A program made the position numbers and the translations under genes. 64,000 bases of DNA. It comes from UBA5603 sp964501315. GTDB lineage: Bacteria > Bacillota_I > Bacilli_A > Izemoplasmatales > Hujiaoplasmataceae. The DNA lies in the NCBI GenBank assembly GCA_964501315.1, contig CAZCSO010000002.1:1-64000 (forward strand). Direction: 5' to 3'. Below, piece after piece: positions 40,416 through 49,196 of the stretch. Every line of letters starts with the position of its first letter. Position 1 is the stretch's first letter. The notes below the pieces were generated by a model. The model was not told where the DNA came from, did no database searches, and saw only the letters and a program-made list of their open reading frames with translations.

Positions 40416-41967
40416 AAGCCGATTATTTCTTATTATCTATGGCATTATTTTAGCGTTTATTGCCGGATTGATTATTCTTAACAACACCTACCTCGAACAT
40501 TTTTACACCCAGTATCGTCAACGAACGCTGATTGTTGCGTTCGAGGATTTGAAGGATTTTGATTTGACAAGTCCCAATTTGTCGACATCACTCCTTGAAA
40601 TTGAAAATGATTACAACATCAACGTCAATATTGTCAAACAAACCATTGAAGACATCGGACCCAATAATCCGATGTTTCCTAATTTACCGAAGCCTTACGA
40701 GCGAATATACGGTAATCAATTCATCATGAGCGATGGCGTTATTGCCTCTATTATGCGCAATTTTGAAAGTCAAGAGGCTGGAACGTTCAATCAAGAAATT
40801 GATCCCATTATTTTCTCTTCTAATTCGGATTACTTGGCATATTATGCTCGCATCATACCGACGGACGAATACGGTGATGAAAATGAGGATTTTCAATTAT
40901 TGGCTTTGTGTGTCGCGGACGAACAAACCGATGGATTATTTCTATACTACATTTTGACAGTCTCATTTCAATCTATTCATGAAAGTATTGCAATTTTTAA
41001 TACGTTTACGATTATTATCGGTTTCTTGTTTATGGTCATTTCCGGACTCGTAGTTTACCTGTTCAGCTATCGATTCACGAATCCCATAATGCAAATGAAC
41101 GAAGTCACTCAGGATTTGGCGAACTTAAATTTCGATAAGCGCGTTGAAGTAACCCTGAACGATGAATTGGGTGACTTGGGTGATTCCATCAACAAGATGA
41201 GTAGTCAGCTTGAATCGTCGATTAAAGACTTGCAAGAAGCTAACAAACGATTGGCCAGCGATATCGAGTTAAAGAATAACATCGACCGCATGCGTCGTGA
41301 ATTCATTGCCAATGCTTCGCACGAATTGAAAACACCGATTTCACTCATTTTAGGCTATTCCGAAGCGCTCAAATTGTCGGGATTATCGGATGATATGAAA
41401 GAAGACTACTTAAACATTATTATGGATGAATCAAATAAGATGAATAAGTTGGTTGTTGGGCTCATGAAAATCAGTCAGTTAGAAAGCGGATTCCAACAGT
41501 TTAATCCAACGGAATTTTCGCTCAAGGACTTTGTTGAAGACACCCTTAAACTTTACACGATTAAACTCAATGAAAAATCCATCACCCCTATCGTTGATGT
41601 GTCCGATAGCATGGTAATGTATGATTACGATTCCTTGCAAACCATCGTGACCAATTACATCACCAATGCCCTTAATCACATCAATGATGATCGTGTATTA
41701 AAGATAAGTTCTGTGAAACTGAATGAGTCGAAGATTAAATTATCCATCTTTAACTCAGGTCAACCCATTCCTTCCGATAGTTTGGAGCGGATTTGGGAAA
41801 GTTTTTATAAAGTCGATAAAGCCAGAACCAGAGCCTATGGTGGTCAGGGACTTGGCTTGTCGATTGTCAAAACATTAGCGACGAACATGGGCTGTGACTA
41901 CGGTGTACTGAACCATCCTGACGGAGTAGAGTTTTATATAGTCGTCAACGAAATACAAACTGAATAA
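40399..41967 (+). CDS. Sensor histidine kinase (two-component)
   Basis: The 522-residue product starts at the ATG inside the end of the regulator gene. It has helix 1 (about 7-29), an extracytoplasmic sensor domain (about 30-198), helix 2 (about 199-222), HAMP, then HisKA with A-S-H-E-L-K-T-P (H308), N-box N-Y-I-T-N-A-L-N-H and G-box G-G-Q-G-L-G-L-S-I-V-K. The sensor domain is acidic and not a named type. It should autophosphorylate and control the adjoining regulator. Confidence 0.92.
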   Translation: MRTSIKSRLFLIIYGIILAFIAGLIILNNTYLEHFYTQYRQRTLIVAFEDLKDFDLTSPNLSTSLLEIENDYNINVNIVKQTIEDIGPNNPMFPNLPKPYERIYGNQFIMSDGVIASIMRNFESQEAGTFNQEIDPIIFSSNSDYLAYYARIIPTDEYGDENEDFQLLALCVADEQTDGLFLYYILTVSFQSIHESIAIFNTFTIIIGFLFMVISGLVVYLFSYRFTNPIMQMNEVTQDLANLNFDKRVEVTLNDELGDLGDSINKMSSQLESSIKDLQEANKRLASDIELKNNIDRMRREFIANASHELKTPISLILGYSEALKLSGLSDDMKEDYLNIIMDESNKMNKLVVGLMKISQLESGFQQFNPTEFSLKDFVEDTLKLYTIKLNEKSITPIVDVSDSMVMYDYDSLQTIVTNYITNALNHINDDRVLKISSVKLNESKIKLSIFNSGQPIPSDSLERIWESFYKVDKARTRAYGGQGLGLSIVKTLATNMGCDYGVLNHPDGVEFYIVVNEIQTE

Positions 41968-41981
41968 GAAACAAGCCATTT

Positions 41982-42027
41982 AGCCACCAATCAATGGAAA
42001 CGTTGAAAGGTGGCTCTTTTCTTTTTA
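41982..42027 (+). terminator. Terminator after the two-component genes
   Basis: Arms agccacc and ggtggct enclosing tcaa/ttga, followed by cttttcttttta. Confidence 0.7.
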
Positions 42028-42165
42028 TTGAGCATTTGTTCATCTATTTTTTCAGTTTTAGATATTTGCGAAAACACCTCTATAATCCTTTCAATGCTAT
42101 TGAATTAACGGGTTTCCTGTGATAAAATCGGGTTACGTAAAATGGATATGGAGATGAATTGATTC

Positions 42166-44043
42166 ATGAAAAAATCGAAGTTGTTTACAACCGAATTAAA
42201 TTTCATCAAAATAAGAGGCCTTCAATTCATGTTTGTGGATGTCTTATGTATCCTTTTCACTTACTCACTGGCCATTTTAGCATTAAGAATGCCTCCATTT
42301 AATGTTATCTCTGATCAACAAGTCAGAATCGCCTTTACGCTCTTGGTTTTAATAATCATTTTCAAAATTATCTTTTATTCCTTTTTTAAATTGTACCGGC
42401 TCGTACTAGATACGTTTGGTTTCGATGAAATCATTCGTGTTTTTCTGGCCGTTTTTTTATCGACAGGGATTGTTGCTATTGTCATGTTGTCGATACCAAA
42501 TTTCTATTTCATTCCAGAACTATACCTATTGTTTACTGCCTTATTTGAATCGGCTTTGTTGGCTGGTACGAGAGTCTCTAAGCGACTCATTAAGCATTTG
42601 TTTTTTAAACAAAAAAATCCGTTTGGCAAACGCACGTTATTAGTCGGTGCCGGGGCCGGCGGTAAGATTGTCATGGACGAATTACGAAACAACATCATGC
42701 TCAATAATCTTCCGATTGCATTCGTTGACGACGAACCCTCAAAAATCGGAAAACTCATGGCGGGATTACCCATTTATGGTCCGATTAGTCAAATACCCGA
42801 GTTAATCGATGAACTACGAATTGAAGAAGTTATTGTATCGATTGCCAACATTGAAAACGATCGACTTCAAGAGATTATTCAGCTCATTGCAGAACGACCG
42901 GTTAAAATCCGACGTTTACCACAATTCAAGGAATTGAAAAAGGATGCTCCTAAAAAATTACTGGAAGTTAACGTTGAAGATTTATTGTCAAGAAACGTCG
43001 TTGAACTCGATACAGAAGGAATTCATGAATTTATCGCGAATAAGCGAATTTTAGTCACTGGTGCCGGCGGCTCGATTGGTTCGGAGTTGGTCCGGCAAAT
43101 CATACAACATCAACCTTCCGATTTGTTATTATTGGATATTTATGAAAATGGTGTCTATGATCTTCAAATGGAGTTAAATCGTCACTATAAAGATATCGAT
43201 AAACCGATTGTAAAACGAAAAGTATTGATTGGATCGGTTTACAATTTCGAGCGAATGAAGTCCGTATTTGAAGAGTTTCAACCGCAACTAGTATTTCATG
43301 CTGCGGCATACAAGCACGTTCCGCTTATGGAAGATTCAGCCGTTGAAGCTGTGAGAACGAATATTATCGGTACGTATAATGTGTGTCAATTGGCGCATGA
43401 ATATCATGTTCAAAAGATGGTTTTAGTCTCGAGTGACAAAGCCGTTCGCCCAACTAATATTATGGGTGCTACCAAACGGTTTGCAGAATTAATTATGAAA
43501 CATTTTGATTGCCAGTCGGAGACCAAATATTCAGCGGTTCGTTTTGGAAATGTATTGGGGTCGAATGGCTCCGTGGTACCCCTCTTTAAACGCCAAATCG
43601 AAAGTGGAGGACCCGTTACAGTAACAGATATCAACATTATTCGTTACTTCATGACGATACCTGAAGCCGTCGGTTTGATTCTACAATCAGGGGCCTATGC
43701 TAAAGGTGGGGAAATTTTCATTCTCGACATGGGAGAACCCGTTCGAATCATTGATTTGGCAGAAAAAATGATTCGACTTGCCGGACTTCGTCCCTATAAG
43801 GATATTGATATTAAGATAACCGGTTTACGTCCGGGTGAAAAATTATTCGAAGAATTATTGGTTGATAAAAACATCGATCATGAAAAAACTGAGAATAAAA
43901 AAATCTTCATTGATAAAGCGGATGACAACGATCATGTCGATGGTGAGGTTCAACGAATCAAAGAAATATTTGAATCGTTAAAGAACCAAGAAATCAAAGA
44001 GATGATTCAAGGAATCATTCCCTCCTATTCCATTAAAAAATAA
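42166..44043 (+). CDS. CapD/EpsC-type membrane nucleoside-diphosphate-sugar dehydratase
   Basis: The 625-residue product has four N-terminal helices (about 15-135), a first Rossmann-like region with L-V-G-A-G-A-G-G-K near 162, and a C-terminal SDR-type domain starting V-T-G-A-G-G-S-I-G-S near 292, with S-S-D-K-A-V-R-P-T-N-I-M-G-A-T-K near 420. The M-G-x-T-K (in place of Y-x-x-x-K) arrangement is that of UDP-GlcNAc 4,6-dehydratases (PglF/CapD/FlaA1). It would make a UDP-4-keto-6-deoxy sugar for surface glycan. It stands alone between two terminators, with no glycosyltransferases nearby. Confidence 0.9.
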   Translation: MKKSKLFTTELNFIKIRGLQFMFVDVLCILFTYSLAILALRMPPFNVISDQQVRIAFTLLVLIIIFKIIFYSFFKLYRLVLDTFGFDEIIRVFLAVFLSTGIVAIVMLSIPNFYFIPELYLLFTALFESALLAGTRVSKRLIKHLFFKQKNPFGKRTLLVGAGAGGKIVMDELRNNIMLNNLPIAFVDDEPSKIGKLMAGLPIYGPISQIPELIDELRIEEVIVSIANIENDRLQEIIQLIAERPVKIRRLPQFKELKKDAPKKLLEVNVEDLLSRNVVELDTEGIHEFIANKRILVTGAGGSIGSELVRQIIQHQPSDLLLLDIYENGVYDLQMELNRHYKDIDKPIVKRKVLIGSVYNFERMKSVFEEFQPQLVFHAAAYKHVPLMEDSAVEAVRTNIIGTYNVCQLAHEYHVQKMVLVSSDKAVRPTNIMGATKRFAELIMKHFDCQSETKYSAVRFGNVLGSNGSVVPLFKRQIESGGPVTVTDINIIRYFMTIPEAVGLILQSGAYAKGGEIFILDMGEPVRIIDLAEKMIRLAGLRPYKDIDIKITGLRPGEKLFEELLVDKNIDHEKTENKKIFIDKADDNDHVDGEVQRIKEIFESLKNQEIKEMIQGIIPSYSIKK

Positions 44044-44067
44044 GCATACGTTGGTATGCTTTTTTTG
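44040..44067 (+). terminator. Terminator after the dehydratase
   Basis: Arms aagcata and tatgctt with a seven-base span, followed by seven T's; it overlaps the stop codon. Confidence 0.75.
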
Positions 44068-44074
44068 TTGAAAA

Positions 44075-44083
44075 TGATATAAT
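44075..44083 (+). promoter_or_regulatory. Extended -10 promoter of the rRNA methyltransferase
   Basis: TGATATAAT, 18 bases before the start codon, so the transcript has a leader only about 10 bases long. Confidence 0.5.
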
Positions 44084-44100
44084 GGGTTTAGGTGATAATC

Positions 44101-45471
44101 ATGGAAAAAACGGCAATCTTAACAATCGGTGATCGAATCGAACTAGAAATACGCAAATTAGGTATTAACGGTGAAGGAATCGGCTACCATCGTCAATTGA
44201 CGGTTTTTGTCCCTGGGGCAATTACAAAAGAAGTTGTTGATGTGGAAATCGTGGATGTGAAACCCGGATTTGTCCTTGGTAAAATTGTATCCGTCATCGC
44301 TCCATCCAATCGACGAATTGCTCCGCCTTGTCCGTTTTATGATCGTTGCGGGGGTTGTCAATTGCAACATGTCGACTATTCCGAACAACTGAAGCATAAG
44401 CAACATCTGTTAAAACAATCGCTTAAGCGATACACGTCCCTGCCCGTTGAATCGATTCCGATTTTAAAGACCATGGGGATGAAGGAACATTACCATTACC
44501 GCAATAAATCGCAAATGCCGTTCCGTAACACGAATTTTGGATTGGCATTGGGACTATATGAGCCCAATTCAAATCATTTTGTCGCAATTGACTCGTGTAT
44601 GGTTCAAAGCGATATCATAAATCAAACCAATCAGTTAATTTTAAACCTTTGTCAATCAGAAAAATTATTGGCATACGATTCCAGAAATAAAGAAGGTATT
44701 TTGTTGAACCTCGTCACACGTTACCTACGTCCGACTAACCAATTACAAGTAACCTTTATCGTGACGAAACAACACCCAGCGCTGATGAGAATCGCTTTGC
44801 AAGCCAAAAAAGCGATACCGAATTTGGTTTCCGTGCATTACTCCATCAACCAGCCCAAATCAATCGCTATGTTTGGCAAAACCATTGAGAAGTTAATCGG
44901 ATCGGACTATGCAGAGACCTTGTTCAATCAACATCGCTATCAAGTCAGTCCGGATGCATTTCATCAATTGAATACCGAGCAGATGGAACGACTCTATCAT
45001 GAAATCTTCAAATTGATTGGATTGACAGGCAAAGAAATCGTCGTCGATTGCTTTTCTGGAATTGGTATGACGGCGATTGAAATGGCAGCCAAAGCAAAGA
45101 TGGTGTATGGTATCGATTATTCTGAGGCGTCGATAAAATCGGCTCGAAACAACGCAGAAATCAACCACGCTAAAAATGTTCAGTTCATACAAGACCGCGT
45201 TGAACGCGTATTACCAACTATCATTGAAAAAAAGAATACTCCCGACGTGATTATGTTTGATCCACCTAGAAGCGGTTTGGATGATTCTCTCATCAAAACC
45301 TTAAAAGCGGCGAAAATCAAGAAAATGATTTATGTTTCTTGCAACCCATCTACCCTTGCGAAAAACATCGCTGAACTCTCGTCGCTTTACGATGTTTCAC
45401 TCATTCAGCCCATCGATATGTTTCCTCATACCGCCAGCGTTGAATCGATTACCTTATTAACCCTAAAATAG
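44101..45471 (+). CDS. rlmD: 23S rRNA (uracil-5-)-methyltransferase, RlmD/RlmCD type
   Basis: From ATG 44101 (taggtgata upstream) the 456-residue product has an N-terminal TRAM domain (about 5-60), a [4Fe-4S] site C77-x5-C83-xx-C86 (P-C-P-F-Y-D-R-C-G-G-C) with a fourth Cys near 166, a SAM-binding F-S-G-I-G-M-T near 318, D-P-P-R-S-G near 390 and the catalytic S-C-N-P-S-T near 413. It forms 5-methyluridine in 23S rRNA; Gram-positive homologues (RlmCD) often modify both U747 and U1939, so the exact site is uncertain. Confidence 0.92.
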   Translation: MEKTAILTIGDRIELEIRKLGINGEGIGYHRQLTVFVPGAITKEVVDVEIVDVKPGFVLGKIVSVIAPSNRRIAPPCPFYDRCGGCQLQHVDYSEQLKHKQHLLKQSLKRYTSLPVESIPILKTMGMKEHYHYRNKSQMPFRNTNFGLALGLYEPNSNHFVAIDSCMVQSDIINQTNQLILNLCQSEKLLAYDSRNKEGILLNLVTRYLRPTNQLQVTFIVTKQHPALMRIALQAKKAIPNLVSVHYSINQPKSIAMFGKTIEKLIGSDYAETLFNQHRYQVSPDAFHQLNTEQMERLYHEIFKLIGLTGKEIVVDCFSGIGMTAIEMAAKAKMVYGIDYSEASIKSARNNAEINHAKNVQFIQDRVERVLPTIIEKKNTPDVIMFDPPRSGLDDSLIKTLKAAKIKKMIYVSCNPSTLAKNIAELSSLYDVSLIQPIDMFPHTASVESITLLTLK

Positions 45472-45507
45472 GATATAACGAAAACTAAATACAAGAAGGA
45501 GACAAAA

Positions 45508-47175
45508 ATGAGATCAGATCTAGAAATTGCTCAAGCGACCACCATGTTAAAAATCGATGAAATTGCACAAAGCATTGGCGTTCATTCCGATGAGTTAGAG
45601 CATTATGGACCCTACAAAGCCAAAATCAGTTTTGATGCAATCCAATCAGAACGTTTCAAGAAAAACGGCAAAATCATTTTAGTCACTGCGATTAATCCCA
45701 CCGCTGCCGGCGAAGGGAAAACCACCACAACGGTTGGTTTAGGCGATGCGCTCAATCGCATCGGACACAAAGCCGCCATCGCTTTGAGAGAACCATCCTT
45801 AGGTCCAGTAATGGGCGTCAAGGGAGGTGCCGCCGGAGGTGGTTATTCACAAGTTGTACCGATGGAAGACATCAACCTTCATTTTACCGGTGATATTCAT
45901 GCCGTCGGTGCAGCCAATAATTTAATTTCTGCCATTATTGATAATCACTTGTTTCAAGGTAATGCGTTAAAAATTAACCCTGAAAAGATCACGTGGAAAC
46001 GTGCGATGGATATGAATGATCGCTCATTAAGAAAAATAGAAGTGGGTTTGTCGATGACCAAAGAAGTTAAACGCTTTGATGGCTTTGACATCACCGTTGC
46101 CAGCGAAATCATGGCTGTCTTATGCTTATCCCAAAACTTAGATGACTTGAAAGAACGAATCGGTCGAATTGTGATTGGTGAAGATTATGATGGTAGACCC
46201 ATTACCGTACAGGACTTAAAAGCAGCAGGAGCAGTGACCATGCTTCTCAAGGATGCCATCAAACCCAATTTGGTTCAAACCTTAGAGAAAAATCCAGTTT
46301 TCATTCACGGCGGACCGTTTGCCAATATTGCCCATGGATGCAATTCGATTATCGCCACATCCTTTGCTCGTAAGGTGGCGGATTATGTCGTTACCGAAGC
46401 GGGTTTCGGAGCTGACTTGGGTATGGAAAAGTTCATGGATATCAAAGCGAGAAACTTGAATGTCATGCCCTCTGCGGTTGTGATTGTTGCGTCAATACGG
46501 GCTTTGAAAGCTCATGGGGGCGTTGAAAAAGACAAACTCAAGCTTGAAAACGTTGAAGCGTTAAAACAAGGAATCGCTAATCTTGAGAAACATACCGAAA
46601 ACGTTCAACTCTATCATGTTCCCTATGTTATTGCGTTGAATCGTTTTGAATCGGACAGTGAAGCCGAACTCGAATTTGTCACAAATTGGGCAAACGAACA
46701 TCATCATCCTTTAGCTTTATCCGAAGTCTTTGGTAAAGGTAGTTTGGGAGGTGTGGCTTTGGCTGAAAAAGTCGTTGAGTTGGCCAATATGCCGAAAAAT
46801 CCATTGGCTACGCAACTGTATCGACTGGATGATACTATTGAAGCTAAAATCGAACGGATTTCAAAGAAAGTATACGGTGCGGCTTCGGTTGTCTATTCCG
46901 ACAAAGCACTCGCACAAATCGACTATTACAAGCGATTAGGGTGGGACAAACTGGCTATTTGTATGGCTAAAACACCGTTATCGTTGACCGATAATCCAAA
47001 ACTATATGGTAGACCGACCGATTTCACCATAACCATTCGTGAATTCAAACCGTCTATTGGCGCTGGCTTTTTAGTTGCCCTCACCGGCGATGTAATGACC
47101 ATGCCAGGCTTGCCAAAGCAGGGAGCTTATGAAAACATGGATGTTATCGATGGTAAAATCGTAGGTTTATTCTAA
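45508..47175 (+). CDS. fhs: Formate-tetrahydrofolate ligase
   Basis: The 555-residue product is full length. The ATP-binding P-loop is in T-A-A-G-E-G-K-T-T-T (about 70-78), followed by R-E-P-S-L-G-P-V-M-G-V-K-G-G-A-A-G-G-G, then V-T-E-A-G-F-G-A-D-L-G near 300 and M-P-G-L-P near 533. It activates formate with ATP to 10-formyl-THF for purines and fMet-tRNA, or runs backwards for ATP in fermentation of purines or amino acids. A PfkB kinase follows after 12 bases. Confidence 0.96.
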   Translation: MRSDLEIAQATTMLKIDEIAQSIGVHSDELEHYGPYKAKISFDAIQSERFKKNGKIILVTAINPTAAGEGKTTTTVGLGDALNRIGHKAAIALREPSLGPVMGVKGGAAGGGYSQVVPMEDINLHFTGDIHAVGAANNLISAIIDNHLFQGNALKINPEKITWKRAMDMNDRSLRKIEVGLSMTKEVKRFDGFDITVASEIMAVLCLSQNLDDLKERIGRIVIGEDYDGRPITVQDLKAAGAVTMLLKDAIKPNLVQTLEKNPVFIHGGPFANIAHGCNSIIATSFARKVADYVVTEAGFGADLGMEKFMDIKARNLNVMPSAVVIVASIRALKAHGGVEKDKLKLENVEALKQGIANLEKHTENVQLYHVPYVIALNRFESDSEAELEFVTNWANEHHHPLALSEVFGKGSLGGVALAEKVVELANMPKNPLATQLYRLDDTIEAKIERISKKVYGAASVVYSDKALAQIDYYKRLGWDKLAICMAKTPLSLTDNPKLYGRPTDFTITIREFKPSIGAGFLVALTGDVMTMPGLPKQGAYENMDVIDGKIVGLF

Positions 47176-47187
47176 AAGGAGGGTATC

Positions 47188-48072
47188 ATGAAGATTTTGG
47201 TCATGGGTGGCGTATCTTACGACACCATCGTTCACTTAAACCAACTTCCGAATGCTGAGCCCAAAACCCTTTTTGGAAGTGATTATCAAACCGTGGGTTC
47301 CACCGGGGCTGGAAAAGCGTTAAATTTATCGAACTTGGGATTTGACGTTACCTTGCATTCCTTGATTGGTGACGACGATTCGGGTAATTTGGTTCGACGT
47401 TTTTTACAAAACCGCGGAATCAATGCGGTTTATGATCTCGATAAAGCGACCGAACGACACATCAATTTGATGGACAAAGAAGGCAATCGTATTTCGATTT
47501 TTACAGCTGTCACATCATCAAATCCGACGATGGATCTATCACGAATAGAGCACCTCATTGAACAATCCGACTTGGTGGTCTTAAACATTATTCCGTATAC
47601 GAAAGCCTTGATTCCTCTTATCAAAAAACATCATAAACCCATTTGGACCGATCTTCACGATTATGAAGAAAATCAGCCGTATTACGATGAGTTTATCGAA
47701 GCGGCCGATTACCTGTTTTTCTCGTCAGATAAGTTGAAGAACCACCGCGAACTCATGGAAAAGTGGCTTAATTTAGGCAAAAAAATGGTAGTAGTCACAC
47801 ACGGCAAAAATGGTGCTAGTGTCGCTACTAAAACCGAATTTTATTACGAACCGATTATCAATACCTATCAGATGGTCGATGCCAACGGCGCAGGCGATGC
47901 ATTTTTTTCAGGATTTCTCTATGGGTATGTTCATCACCGTAGTCTTCCCGTTTGCTTGGCGTATGGAACCATTGCGGGCGGCGTAACCGTCAGCTCGAAA
48001 GAACTTTTCTCACCGTTGCTGAACGAACAGTATTTACTGGATACGTATCGTCAAATATATCAAGATAATTAG
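47188..48072 (+). CDS. PfkB-family sugar/nucleoside kinase
   Basis: The 294-residue product has a ribokinase-like fold: N-terminal G-G-V-S-Y-D, T-G-A-G-K-A-L-N near 38, and the anion-hole/catalytic motif D-A-N-G-A-G-D-A-F-F-S-G (about 231-242), with catalytic Asp in G-A-G-D. The substrate could be ribose, fructose, adenosine or a modified nucleoside. It lies between fhs and an uncharacterised gene with 11-12 base gaps and ribosome binding sites aaggagg and aggaggc, so an operon is likely. Confidence 0.9.
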   Translation: MKILVMGGVSYDTIVHLNQLPNAEPKTLFGSDYQTVGSTGAGKALNLSNLGFDVTLHSLIGDDDSGNLVRRFLQNRGINAVYDLDKATERHINLMDKEGNRISIFTAVTSSNPTMDLSRIEHLIEQSDLVVLNIIPYTKALIPLIKKHHKPIWTDLHDYEENQPYYDEFIEAADYLFFSSDKLKNHRELMEKWLNLGKKMVVVTHGKNGASVATKTEFYYEPIINTYQMVDANGAGDAFFSGFLYGYVHHRSLPVCLAYGTIAGGVTVSSKELFSPLLNEQYLLDTYRQIYQDN

Positions 48073-48083
48073 GAGGCACGTTC

Positions 48084-48506
48084 ATGAAAGAAACCCTGAA
48101 AGATTTATCGCAAAAGCTAAAAAAAATGGGCATTCAACTTTATGACACCGCGAAGAAAGAAGTTGAAAAGACAAAAGATGCCATTGTCAACACCGTATTA
48201 GAAGATCGATTGCACCATCGTTTTAATTTAGAAAATCCGTATCGATTTGATGTCTTGGCTGATTCGAAAATGGATGTGCTGTCCTCACTCAGACTTAGAA
48301 ACGCCAAACGTTATGATGAGGATAATCTCTTCGTGTTTTATGGTTCGCTTGAAGATAATGATTTTCATGTCGGGCAGAAAATCAAAGATGTCGCCGATAA
48401 TGCCGAGTATGTTATCGAAGCCATTTTGGCGGTAACGATTCCCGTTGAACTCGAACAAAAAACGTACGATGTCACCGCTACGGCCGTTTCGTGTCGGGGG
48501 CTTTGA
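48084..48506 (+). CDS. Hypothetical protein with amphipathic N-terminal helix
   Basis: The 140-residue product starts with an apolipoprotein-like Lys/Glu-rich helix (about 1-42: L-K-D-L-S-Q-K-L-K-K, E-K-T-K-D-A-I-V), then a region of mixed strands ending in E-Q-K-T-Y-D-V-T-A-T-A-V. No family is recognised. It is coupled to the HD hydrolase through a TGATG overlap, suggesting a shared process. Confidence 0.65.
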   Translation: MKETLKDLSQKLKKMGIQLYDTAKKEVEKTKDAIVNTVLEDRLHHRFNLENPYRFDVLADSKMDVLSSLRLRNAKRYDEDNLFVFYGSLEDNDFHVGQKIKDVADNAEYVIEAILAVTIPVELEQKTYDVTATAVSCRGL

Positions 48507-49096
48507 TGAGCAGTTTAAAAGAAGCGTTTGTTCAGCGGTATCGTCAATTAATTCATCGAGAAGGTAGCGAAGAATTTCTTCAGTTTTTGTTATCGAGTAA
48601 TTCGGATTTTTTCGTTGCACCGGCTTCGACGCGGTTTCATTTGTCTACGGAAGGCGGACTTTTAGAACATTCGCTTAATGTCCACGATTGCTTGATTGAT
48701 TATCTGAAACGCCAACGGGTCGTCAATGATTATCATCTTCATTATTCCGATGAAACCATCGCCATTGTCGCGTTATTACACGACGTATGTAAAATCAATA
48801 TCTATCAAAAATCAATGCGAAACGTAAAAGATAAGAATGGCGTTTGGCAATCGGTTCCGTATTATGAGTTTAACGATCCGTTACCCTATGGGCACGGTGA
48901 AAAAAGCGTTTATGTCATCTCTGGATTTATGAAATTGACCCGTGAAGAAGCGTTTGCGATTCGATATCATATGGGATTTTCCAATACCGATGACAAACAA
49001 AACGTGGGCTCTGTGTTTGAGAAATTTCCATTGGCATTGGCATTATCGTTTGCGGATATGGAAGCGACCTACTTGGTTGAAACGCAACTAGATTAG
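48506..49096 (+). CDS. HD-domain phosphohydrolase
   Basis: The ATG overlaps the previous stop by one base. The 196-residue product has the HD pattern: G-G-L-L-E-H-S-L-N-V-H-D (about 51-62), A-L-L-H-D-V-C-K-I (about 91-99) with the metal-binding His-Asp pair, Y-G-H-G-E-K-S near 133 and a late Y-H-M-G plus S-F-A-D-M. It resembles the catalytic region of YhaM-type 3'-5' exonucleases without the OB-fold part and other HD hydrolases of nucleotides. The substrate is unknown. Confidence 0.85.
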   Translation: MSSLKEAFVQRYRQLIHREGSEEFLQFLLSSNSDFFVAPASTRFHLSTEGGLLEHSLNVHDCLIDYLKRQRVVNDYHLHYSDETIAIVALLHDVCKINIYQKSMRNVKDKNGVWQSVPYYEFNDPLPYGHGEKSVYVISGFMKLTREEAFAIRYHMGFSNTDDKQNVGSVFEKFPLALALSFADMEATYLVETQLD

Positions 49097-49114
49097 ATCA
49101 ACCTTCTGTTAATA

Positions 49115-49144
49115 AAGAAACTGATATTCAGTTTCTTTTTCTTT
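49115..49144 (+). terminator. Terminator after HD hydrolase
   Basis: Perfect ten-base arms aagaaactga and tcagtttctt with a three-base loop and a T-rich tail. Confidence 0.85.
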
Positions 49145-49165
49145 CTATTATCTAAATACAGGTTG

Positions 49166-49174
49166 TGATATAAT
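49166..49174 (+). promoter_or_regulatory. Extended -10 promoter of MATE gene
   Basis: TGATATAAT, 23 bases before the start codon. Confidence 0.5.
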
Positions 49175-49196
49175 AGGTAAACTAGGAGATGATGAT

